From NCBI GenBank assembly GCA_965234335.1, contig OZ248428.1, positions 98,887-162,886 on the forward strand: a DNA stretch of 64,000 bases. Direction: 5' to 3'. The notes under the pieces are model-generated. The model had not been told where the DNA came from and did not search any database. It saw only the letters and a list, made by a program, of their open reading frames with translations. The stretch comes from Leadbetterella lacustris. GTDB taxonomy: Bacteria > Bacteroidota > Bacteroidia > Cytophagales > Spirosomataceae. Below, piece after piece: positions 34,468-41,607 of the stretch. The position numbers and the translations under genes are program-made. How positions within the stretch are numbered: position 1 is the stretch's first letter; each line of letters opens with the position of its first letter.

Positions 34468-35946
34468 TCAATAAATCACACTCAAAAGCTCCGCCACACA
34501 CACAGGCCGAGGGTTATTTTCCACAAAGTATGTAGCCTCTATTTTCATTTTTAGGCCACTGTTTGGAGCGTCAGTTGCTTCCAGAAGTTTGGCTATCATT
34601 TTTATGTTGGAATTTACCTTTATGGGTTGTAAAAATCGCACTTTGTCTGAGCCGTAGTTGATGCCCATTTTTGAGTTTTTTACTTCGTAAATTTCATACA
34701 TAAACTTCGGGCTTAACGACAAAGTCAACAAACCATGGGCAATAGTGCTTCCAAATGGACTCTGAGCGGCTTTTTCAGGATTTACGTGTATCCACTGCTC
34801 ATCAAAAGTGGCTTTTGCAAAACTATCAATGATGTCTTGTGTAATTTTTAGCCAAGAACTTTCGCCAATTATTTCACCAACAGCGTTTTTGATTTCTTCA
34901 AAACTTTGGAAAATTTTCTTAGTTTTTTCGGGTTCGGCAGCATTTACAATGGGTTCATTTACAAGCTCTTCATCACAAACAACCACGGCTTTCCCTACCA
35001 CTTTTCTTTCTCGCAAATCCACCAAAGCTTGTGCTGAGTCTGCCAAACTGTATTTTTTGAAAATGTGCGGTTTCAGTTGTCCATATTTAAACCACTGGGC
35101 CAATTCGCTTATGTTTTCAAAGTTTTCTCTTGGCTGCAATTTGGAAAATTGTCCCCAAAAAACACCTACAACCGAACAACCTTTCAGCAATGCCAAGTTA
35201 AAAGGCAATTTCGGAATTTCACCACCCGCAAAACCTACTACCAAATATCGCCCATTCCAAGCCATGCTTCGCAAGGCTGGTTCTGCATATTTGTCTCCTA
35301 CGGGGTCATAAACTACATCAATTCCTTTGCCTTGTGTGTATTCTTTAATTTTTTCTCTGAGGTCCTCTGTTTCATAATTTATCAAAAAATCAGCCCCTTT
35401 CTCTTTGCAAATGGCTAGCTTGCCGTTGGTTGAAGCCGCGGCTATCACTGTTGCCCCCATTAATTTAGCGAGTTCTACAGCAGCCAAACCTACACCGCCA
35501 GCAGCACCCAAAACCAGCAAGGTTTCGCCTTTTTGTAAATGTGCTCTGTTCTTTAGGGCATGATAAGAGGTGCCAAAATTATACATCAAACTGGCTCCAG
35601 TCACAAAGTCCATATAGTGGGGCAAAGGAAAAACGCGATCGGCACCCACACAAACTTCCTCAGCAAAACCTCCCCATCCAGAAAGAGCAAAAACACGTTG
35701 GCCTATGCTTAGTCTTTTGACATTTTCTCCAATTTTCAAAATTACCCCAGCCACTTCTCCGCCTGGCGAAAACGGCAATTCGGGTTTAAATTGATATTTG
35801 TTTTCGATAATTAACGTATCAGGAAAATTGGCACTACACGCCGCCACTTTAATTAGTACCTCGTTTTCTTTGGGTTCGGGTGCGTTCATTTCCTGAAAAG
35901 TCAACATTTCGGCTGGCCCGAATTCGGTGCAGAGTAAGGCTTTCAT
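34468..35946 (-). CDS. Fusion of MDR-type quinone reductase and MaoC-like hydratase
   Basis: The 492-residue protein has two parts. Residues 1-325 are an NADPH:quinone reductase of the medium-chain dehydrogenase family: EVLIKVAACSANFPDTLIIE, the nucleotide loop TLLVLGAAGGVGLAAVELAK, and DVVYDPVGDKYAEPAL. Residues about 345-492 are MaoC/hot-dog hydratase-like: the NPEKAAQSPFGSTIAHGLLT segment holds the typical Asp/Ser-His-G dyad region, followed by YGSDKVRFLQPIKVNSNIKM. The quinone reductase half lacks catalytic zinc ligands as usual for the group. The fusion suggests reduction or hydration of enoyl-type acyl substrates in sequence, an inference. It has its own -7 element near 35983-35990. Confidence 0.85.
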   Translation of the reverse strand: MKALLCTEFGPAEMLTFQEMNAPEPKENEVLIKVAACSANFPDTLIIENKYQFKPELPFSPGGEVAGVILKIGENVKRLSIGQRVFALSGWGGFAEEVCVGADRVFPLPHYMDFVTGASLMYNFGTSYHALKNRAHLQKGETLLVLGAAGGVGLAAVELAKLMGATVIAAASTNGKLAICKEKGADFLINYETEDLREKIKEYTQGKGIDVVYDPVGDKYAEPALRSMAWNGRYLVVGFAGGEIPKLPFNLALLKGCSVVGVFWGQFSKLQPRENFENISELAQWFKYGQLKPHIFKKYSLADSAQALVDLRERKVVGKAVVVCDEELVNEPIVNAAEPEKTKKIFQSFEEIKNAVGEIIGESSWLKITQDIIDSFAKATFDEQWIHVNPEKAAQSPFGSTIAHGLLTLSLSPKFMYEIYEVKNSKMGINYGSDKVRFLQPIKVNSNIKMIAKLLEATDAPNSGLKMKIEATYFVENNPRPVCVAELLSVIY

Positions 35947-36078
35947 AAATCTTATTTAAGGCTTTTGGAAAAATTCAATTCTCAAATCTAAGAAATCTTT
36001 GGATTTATATTAATTTTGAATAAACAATTGAGGTATCATTTGTTGAGAGTTTTTCGTTTCGTATCCAAAAACCCCATC

Positions 36079-36696
36079 ATGCGTTTTCGTTTTCTTATCA
36101 TTTTGGCCATCATATTTTTGAGTTTTATCGAAAAATCCTCGAAAACAATAACCGTGGCAGCCTATAAAGTTGGAGACGAAGTGAAGGATTTTTCGCTTAG
36201 AAGTATCAATGGAAAACTATATTCTTTATCGTCATTCCCTTCGGCCAAAGGCTTTATCATTGTTTTTACGAGCAATTACTGCCCGTTTTCAAAGAGTTAT
36301 GAGGACAGGCTGATAGCCATTGACAAAAAATATACGCTAAAGTCTTACCCCGTAATAGCCATAAATCCAAACGATGCGGAGGCTTATGAGGAAGACAAAC
36401 TCGAGAACATTCAGGTCAGAGCTAAAGAAAAGGGCTTTGTGTTTCCGATTTTGCGGGATGAAAAACAAAGTGTGGCCAAAACTTTTGGAGCCTTGCGTTT
36501 ACCACATGTTTTTGTGGTAAAAAAAGAAGGATTTAAATACATTTTGAGATATTCTGGAGCCATAGACGATAATCCGCAGGACCCAAGCGGTATCACAAAA
36601 AACTATCTGGATGACGCCGTTCAGAGTCTTTTAGAAAACAAACCCATCATCACCGAACAAACAAAACCCATTGGCTGTGCCATCAGGTGGAAATAA
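36079..36696 (+). CDS. Membrane-anchored thioredoxin-fold (redoxin/AhpC-TSA) protein
   Basis: From ATG 36079 (MRFRFLIILAIIFLSFIEKS) the protein is 205 residues, with an uncleaved anchor or signal peptide and then a thioredoxin fold: VGDEVKDFSLRSINGKLYSL, IVFTSNYCPFSKSYEDRL with one Cys in the active loop, and RLPHVFVVKK with cis-Pro. A second Cys lies near the end in IGCAIRWK, a tail I recall from redoxin-like proteins of this type. Single-Cys redoxins are usually peroxidase- or peroxiredoxin-like. The stop is 1 nt before the mazG ATG, so the two share a transcript. TTG 36016 would add 21 residues but is less likely. Confidence 0.8.
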   Translation: MRFRFLIILAIIFLSFIEKSSKTITVAAYKVGDEVKDFSLRSINGKLYSLSSFPSAKGFIIVFTSNYCPFSKSYEDRLIAIDKKYTLKSYPVIAINPNDAEAYEEDKLENIQVRAKEKGFVFPILRDEKQSVAKTFGALRLPHVFVVKKEGFKYILRYSGAIDDNPQDPSGITKNYLDDAVQSLLENKPIITEQTKPIGCAIRWK

Positions 36697-36697
36697 T

Positions 36698-37513
36698 ATG
36701 TCAGTAAAACTCCCGCCCATCATTCCCAAAAACAGAGCTAACGAGCTTTTGGCGTTTAATCGCCTGCTCGACATCATGGACGACCTCCGTGAAAAATGCC
36801 CATGGGACCGCAAACAAACGCTCGAAAGCCTGCGTCATTTGACCATAGAAGAAACTTACGAGCTTTCGGATGCCATTCTTGAAAACGACCTTCAGGAAAT
36901 CAAGAAAGAGTTGGGCGACATTATGCTACATTTGGTTTTTTATGCCAAAATTGGCTCCGAAACAGAGGATTTTGACATTAAAGATGTTTTGAACGGAATT
37001 TGTGAAAAACTCATCAACAGACATCCGCATATTTATGGCGACGTAGTGGTGGCCGATGAGGAAGAGGTGAAGAAAAACTGGGAACAACTAAAGCTCAAAG
37101 AAGGAAATAAATCGGTTTTGGGCGGTGTTCCAAAGTCACTTCCTGCTCTTGTAAAAGCCATGCGAATCCAAGAAAAAGCCCGTGGAGTAGGATTTGATTG
37201 GGAAGAAAAAGCTCAAGTCTGGGCCAAAGTGGAAGAAGAAATGCAAGAGTTTAAGGAGCATTTCAACGCCGAAACACAGGTTCCCATCGATAAAGAACAG
37301 GCCGAAGCCGAATTTGGTGATGTGCTGTTTTCGTTGGTAAACTACGCACGATTTATCGATATCAATCCTGAAACTGCTTTAGAACGTACAAATAAAAAAT
37401 TTATAAAGAGATTCCAATATTTAGAATCCAAGGCTTCTGAAATGAATAAAAAATTATCAGAAATGACTTTGGCGGAGATGGACGTTTTTTGGGAAGAAGC
37501 TAAGAAGATTTGA
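36698..37513 (+). CDS. mazG: Nucleoside triphosphate pyrophosphohydrolase
   Basis: From ATG 36698 (MSVKLPPIIPKNRANELLAF) the protein is 271 residues with two MazG domains: RLLDIMDDLREKCPWDRKQT with LTIEETYELSDAIL in the first half, and AEAEFGDVLFSLVNYARFID in the second. The ExxE and ExxD metal clusters are intact. MazG removes pyrophosphate from non-canonical NTPs and dampens (p)ppGpp responses. It begins 1 nt after the redoxin stop. The 62-bp hairpin array starts 24 bp after its stop, so transcripts reading through may carry up to 16 hairpins. Confidence 0.94.
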   Translation: MSVKLPPIIPKNRANELLAFNRLLDIMDDLREKCPWDRKQTLESLRHLTIEETYELSDAILENDLQEIKKELGDIMLHLVFYAKIGSETEDFDIKDVLNGICEKLINRHPHIYGDVVVADEEEVKKNWEQLKLKEGNKSVLGGVPKSLPALVKAMRIQEKARGVGFDWEEKAQVWAKVEEEMQEFKEHFNAETQVPIDKEQAEAEFGDVLFSLVNYARFIDINPETALERTNKKFIKRFQYLESKASEMNKKLSEMTLAEMDVFWEEAKKI

Positions 37514-37537
37514 TTTTAGAGATTTGTGTTTGCACTT

Positions 37538-38500
37538 ACAGTTGACAACTTTTAGAAAGTTGTCAACTGTTGTTCAATCAGAGGGGAATTGCGGCTTTTA
37601 CAGTTGACAACTTTTAGAAAGTTGTCAACTTTGGTTCAATCGAAGGGGAATTGCGGCTTTTACAGTTGACAACTTTTAGAAAGTTGTCAACTGTTGTTCA
37701 ATCAGAGGGGAATTGCGGCTTTTACAGTTGACAACTTTTAGAAAGTTGTCAACTTTGGTTCAATCGAAGGGGAATTACGTCATTTACAGTTGACAACTTT
37801 TAGAAAGTTGTCAACTTTGGTTCAATCGAAGGGGAATTACATCATTTACAGTTGACAACTTTTAGAAAGTTGCCAACTGTGGTTATATCAGAGTGGAATT
37901 GCGGCTTTTACAGTTGACAACTTTTAGAAAGTTGTCAACTGTTGTTCAATCAGAGGGGAATTGCGGCTTTTACAGTTGACAACTTTTAGAAAGTTGTCAA
38001 CTGTTGTTCAATCAGAGGGGAATTGCGGCTTTTACAGTTGACAACTTTTAGAAAGTTGTCAACTTTGGTTCAATCGAAGGGGAATTACGTCATTTACAGT
38101 TGACAACTTTTAGAAAGTTGTCAACTGTTGTTCAATCAGAGGGGAATTGCGGCTTTTACAGTTGCCAACTTTTAGAAAGTTGTCAACTTTGGTTCAATCG
38201 AAGGGGAATTACGTCATTTACAGTTGACAACTTTTAGAAAGTTGTCAACTGTTGTTCAATCAGAGTGGAATTGCGGCATTTACAGTTGCCAACTTTTAGA
38301 AAGTTGTCAACTTTGGTTCAATCGAAGGGGAATTACGTCATTTACAGTTGACAACTTTTAGAAAGTTGTCAACTGTTGTTCAATCAGAGGGGAATTGCGG
38401 CTTTTACAGCTAACAACTTTTGGAAAGTTGTCAACTGTTGTTCAATCAGAGGGGAATTGCGGCTTTTACAGCTGCCAACTTTTGGAAAGTTGTCAACTGT
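37538..38500. repeat. Tandem array of 16 REP-like hairpin units, exact 62-bp period
   Basis: Hairpins start at 37538, 37600, 37662 and so on every 62 bp to 38468. Each is 33 nt: arm ACAGTTGACAACTTT, loop TAG (TGG in the last two), arm AAAGTTGTCAACTGT, giving a 15-bp stem. The 29-nt linkers come in two main types. Type a contains GTTGTTCAATCAGAGGGG and ends GCGGCTTTT. Type b contains TTGGTTCAATCGAAGGGG and ends ACGTCATTT. Type b also alters the last stem bases. Unit 2 is a hybrid, units 6 and 12 are variants. Left arms with GTTGCCAAC occur in units 11 and 13. Units 15-16 next to the transposase have altered feet (ACAGCT). The array lies between converging mazG and the transposase gene. Confidence 0.95.
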
Positions 38501-38509
38501 CGAGTAACA

Positions 38510-39172
38510 TCAATCTTCTATACCTTTTTCGTGGTTAAAATCATTTTCAGCTTCATGATATTCCAAAAAGCCATTAATGCCACCAAACCACTCTAAAAGT
38601 TCGTTTTTTTTTAGTTTCGTATTGGTTTCTAGCAATATCCTTTGGTATGAACTCCATTCATAGGCGGTAAAATCTTGGGTTATTCCATGGAGTTTGGGAT
38701 TGGCATGAATGTAGTATACCAACGATTTGAAATATTCGGTTTTTTCTACCAAAGCTCTTTTAAAAGGAGTTTGAAAAAGTGTTCCTACTCTGTTTTGTTG
38801 TTTATTAAAGGCCATTGCATACGCTTGGAAGAATTTTTTGAATTGATGGCTTACAATTGCACTAACCGATTTTTCGGAGATTTGTGATTTAGAAGAACTT
38901 AAAATTCGTTCTGGATTTGCCTCTTGATATTTTAGCAAGTTCTCTTTTATAGTTTTTTCTGGCAAAACTCTAATCATCAAGTGGAAGTGATTACCCAAAA
39001 GACAATAGGCATATATTTCGACATAGTCAGTAAGATATTCATCGAGTTTTTTCAGAAAATACATATAGTTTCCATGGTTAGCGAAAAGCTTACTTTTGTC
39101 AACTGTTCGATTGTAAACATGGTAAAATGCGTTGCTTTCGAATTGTGTAAAATAGTGTTCGGTTTTTGCCAT
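38510..39172 (-). CDS. IS200-like Y1/HUH transposase of REP-associated (RAYT) type
   Basis: The 220-residue protein matches the Y1 transposase fold: FESNAFYHVYNRTVDKSKLF near the N-terminus, the HUH motif GNHFHLMIRV (His 62, His 64), and the catalytic Tyr candidate at about 118 in FKKFFQAYAMAFNKQQNRVG. The GTLFQTPFKRALVEKTEYF and YIHANPKLHG segments are family landmarks. RAYTs are single-copy domesticated transposases that nick and process REP hairpins. This one is bracketed by the same hairpin: 16 copies 9 bp past its stop and one copy 28 bp before its start. No IS ends or partner TnpB were found. Confidence 0.9.
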   Translation of the reverse strand: MAKTEHYFTQFESNAFYHVYNRTVDKSKLFANHGNYMYFLKKLDEYLTDYVEIYAYCLLGNHFHLMIRVLPEKTIKENLLKYQEANPERILSSSKSQISEKSVSAIVSHQFKKFFQAYAMAFNKQQNRVGTLFQTPFKRALVEKTEYFKSLVYYIHANPKLHGITQDFTAYEWSSYQRILLETNTKLKKNELLEWFGGINGFLEYHEAENDFNHEKGIED

Positions 39173-39200
39173 TAGTGATTAAATTTATCGTTTCACATAT

Positions 39201-39233
39201 ACAGTTGACAACTTTTAGAAGGTTGTCAACTGT
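39201..39233. repeat. Single REP-like hairpin upstream of the RAYT gene
   Basis: A 33-nt copy with arms ACAGTTGACAACTTT and AAGGTTGTCAACTGT, one change from the array consensus. It is followed by TGTTCAAT, the start of the type a linker. It lies between the sugar kinase stop and the RAYT start. Confidence 0.9.
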
Positions 39234-39247
39234 TGTTCAATATCTCA

Positions 39248-40171
39248 TTAAAAAATACTTTCCAATTTAACATCATGCTTAATCGGCCCAACGGTCGTCA
39301 ACTTTATTTTGGCCATATTGGCACCAGCTTGGGCACATTCTTTTGAACTTTTACCTGAAAGATATGCCGCTAAAAAACCCGACCAAAAAGAATCACCAGC
39401 ACCTGTGGCGTCTACTACATTTAGTGCCTCTGCTTTGTTGAAGACCAATTCTTTTCCATCCGATACCACACTTCCTTTTCCACCCAAAGTATAACATATT
39501 AGCGAGGCTCCCCAACTGTGAAAATCTTCAAAAACCTTTTCCATGGACACGGCTTCTCCATAAAAACGTTCGGCGTCGTCTTCGCTTAGTTTTATTAGGG
39601 CTCCGTTTGATAGATATTCTTTTATAACAGCGTGTGCTTCTTTCCTATCGGGCCAAACTCGCTCGGCATAGTTCAGGTCGGCACTCAACACGCATCCAGC
39701 CTTTTTTGCTCTTTTGGCGGCATCTAAAACAGCAGCCTGTGACGGTTGCATGCTCAAAGGCCAACAAGTGGTATGAAAAACCGAACATTTTTGAAGTAAT
39801 TCGTCTGGAATATTTTCGGGATTTATCATCCTGTCGGCTGTTCGGTAGGAGATAAAGTCGGGTGTTCCTGTAGTTTTTGAGACCAATACTATGCTGCTGG
39901 GTTTGTTTTTATCGTAAATTACCAGACTCGTATCCACCCCTGCTTCCGCAACTTTTTCTACTAAATATTTACCTAGATTGTCTGTCCCAACGGCACTGAT
40001 GATGGCTGTTTTGAATCCTAAACGAGCCATATTGGAGGCTAAATTGGCTGGGCTACCGCCTTGGAATCGCTCAAATTTGGGAGTATCGTATAAGCTGATG
40101 CTTGTTTCGGTGCCGATAAAATCACCCAATAGCTCACCAACGGCTACCAAGCCGTATTCTCTTTTGTTCAT
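39248..40171 (-). CDS. PfkB-family sugar kinase (fructokinase-like)
   Basis: Starting at ATG 40169-40171 (MNKREYGLVAVGELLGDFIG), the 307-residue protein has PfkB signatures: FQGGSPANLASNMARLGFKT (substrate loop) and NVVDATGAGDSFWSGFLAAY (ATP site with catalytic Asp). ADLNYAERVWPDRKEA fits the fructokinase group more than ribokinase. It phosphorylates a sugar, probably fructose, using ATP. It is a single gene, divergent from fRMsr. A frame start at 40285 adds an unsupported hydrophobic segment. Confidence 0.88.
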   Translation of the reverse strand: MNKREYGLVAVGELLGDFIGTETSISLYDTPKFERFQGGSPANLASNMARLGFKTAIISAVGTDNLGKYLVEKVAEAGVDTSLVIYDKNKPSSIVLVSKTTGTPDFISYRTADRMINPENIPDELLQKCSVFHTTCWPLSMQPSQAAVLDAAKRAKKAGCVLSADLNYAERVWPDRKEAHAVIKEYLSNGALIKLSEDDAERFYGEAVSMEKVFEDFHSWGASLICYTLGGKGSVVSDGKELVFNKAEALNVVDATGAGDSFWSGFLAAYLSGKSSKECAQAGANMAKIKLTTVGPIKHDVKLESIF

Positions 40172-40265
40172 TGGTTTTGTATTTGAAAACAAAAATTGGG
40201 AAATTTCTGGCCAAAACAAACTTAAAAAGCAGATTTTTGTTAGCCATTTTGAAACCAAACATTCT

Positions 40266-40754
40266 ATGGCAGAAAACTTATACATTCCAGAAACTACAGA
40301 TAGAGCAACTATTTTTGAAGCAGTAATTCCTCAAATAGAGGCTTTGAATTCTTCTGAAACAGACTTAATAGCTAATTTGGCCAACATTTCGGCGGCTCTT
40401 AAGCAAGCCTTTGGTTTTTACTGGGTCGGATTTTATTTAGACAACAAAGCAGGCGAATTGGTTTTAGGGCCATTTCAAGGGCCTATTGCCTGCACCCGTA
40501 TCCGCTACGACCGTGGTGTTTGTGGCCATTCTTTTTCTACAAAAGAAACTGTCATTGTACCCAATGTAGACGAGTTTTCGGGTCATATTGCTTGTAGTTC
40601 GGCATCAAAATCTGAAATTGTGGTGCCGTTGTTCAACTCAAAAAACGAAATTTGTGGTGTTTTGGATGTTGATTCAGATCTTTTGAACGACTTTTCGGAA
40701 GTAGATAAAGTTTGGCTTGAAAAACTTTTGAAAGTTTTAAGTGCTAAAATCTGA
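40266..40754 (+). CDS. Free methionine-(R)-sulfoxide reductase (GAF domain)
   Basis: From ATG 40266 (MAENLYIPETTDRATIFEAV) the 162-residue protein is one GAF domain of the fRMsr class: FYWVGFYLDNKAGELVLGPF, then GPIACTRIRYDRGVCGHSFS and HIACSSASKSEIVVPLF. The three Cys are at the expected catalytic and resolving positions. It reduces free methionine-R-sulfoxide, an oxidative stress repair step, taking electrons from thioredoxin. No partner gene is adjacent. Confidence 0.92.
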   Translation: MAENLYIPETTDRATIFEAVIPQIEALNSSETDLIANLANISAALKQAFGFYWVGFYLDNKAGELVLGPFQGPIACTRIRYDRGVCGHSFSTKETVIVPNVDEFSGHIACSSASKSEIVVPLFNSKNEICGVLDVDSDLLNDFSEVDKVWLEKLLKVLSAKI

Positions 40755-40912
40755 AGTTGTTTTTCGATATTAACATTTTCCTTAACTCTGATTATAAGCT
40801 TTTTATAAAAAATTTACCTGAGCGAATATTTTCTCGGTAAACTTAGATACCTTTTCGTGCATCTAAGTGATAAATCTCAGAAAAAGAATTTTAACACTTA
40901 AAAATTGCGATC

Positions 40913-41413
40913 ATGAAAAAGCTATTGATTTTAGGACTGCTCCTTTCTACTGCATTGTTTCAGTCTTGTTCGATTAACGAAAACCCTCAACCTATTACCA
41001 ATGAACTTTTGGCTGAGGTTTTTGAAGTAAAGGCTGAATTTACGTCGGGCAATAGCTTCCGAAACTATTATAATCTTAACCCTGTCATTTTTGATTCTGA
41101 TGTGCTTTTGGTTTATGAATTTGTTGGATTGGACAAAACTGGGGCGGATATCTGGAAACCACTTCCGCAGATTTATTCCTCTGAAAATGGAATTCATCAG
41201 TATAACTTTGATTTCACAAAGGTTGACTTTAGTATATTTCTTGATGCCAATTTTGATAGAATGAGACTTAACAATTCTTGGAGATTGGGCAAGGTTTTCA
41301 GAGTGGTGATAGTACCCGGAAAATTTGCTAAAATGGTGGATAAAAACAATTTGCAAAACGTGATGAATACACTCAAATTGACTGAAAGCTCAGTAGTCGA
41401 TTTATCAAAATAA
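40913..41413 (+). CDS. Lipoprotein of unknown function
   Basis: The 166-residue protein has a lipoprotein signal (MKKLLILGLLLSTALFQSC, Cys 19). The mature part is rich in Phe, Asn and Asp, includes PVIFDSDVLLVYEFVGLD and ends in a helix (KNNLQNVMNTLKLTESSVVD). No known domain is recognised. It probably sits in the outer membrane or on the periplasmic face. It is a single gene with a terminator. Confidence 0.75.
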   Translation: MKKLLILGLLLSTALFQSCSINENPQPITNELLAEVFEVKAEFTSGNSFRNYYNLNPVIFDSDVLLVYEFVGLDKTGADIWKPLPQIYSSENGIHQYNFDFTKVDFSIFLDANFDRMRLNNSWRLGKVFRVVIVPGKFAKMVDKNNLQNVMNTLKLTESSVVDLSK

Positions 41414-41440
41414 ATCAGTTTTTTCTTAAAAATTTTAAAT

Positions 41441-41477
41441 GAGGCTGTCTAAAAAGTATCTAGCAGCCTCGTTTTTA
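41441..41477 (+). terminator. Terminator after the lipoprotein gene
   Basis: GAGGCTG pairs with CAGCCTC around a 16-nt loop and is followed by GTTTTTAT, 28 bp past the stop. Confidence 0.65.
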
Positions 41478-41607
41478 TGTTGTTTATTCAGATATTCAAC
41501 CGGATATTTACAGATATTCAATTCTCAGCGTTTAGCTTTTTCTCTTTAGGCAGACGTATTTTTTTAGCGTTCAATTTCCCCTACTTCGAATCGGTGTTCT
41601 CCAAAAC

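Noticed and set aside
37538..38500. CRISPR array
   Set aside because: The repeats are regular, but the linkers between them are nearly identical rather than unique spacers. The repeat is a full hairpin next to a Y1 transposase, and no cas genes are present.
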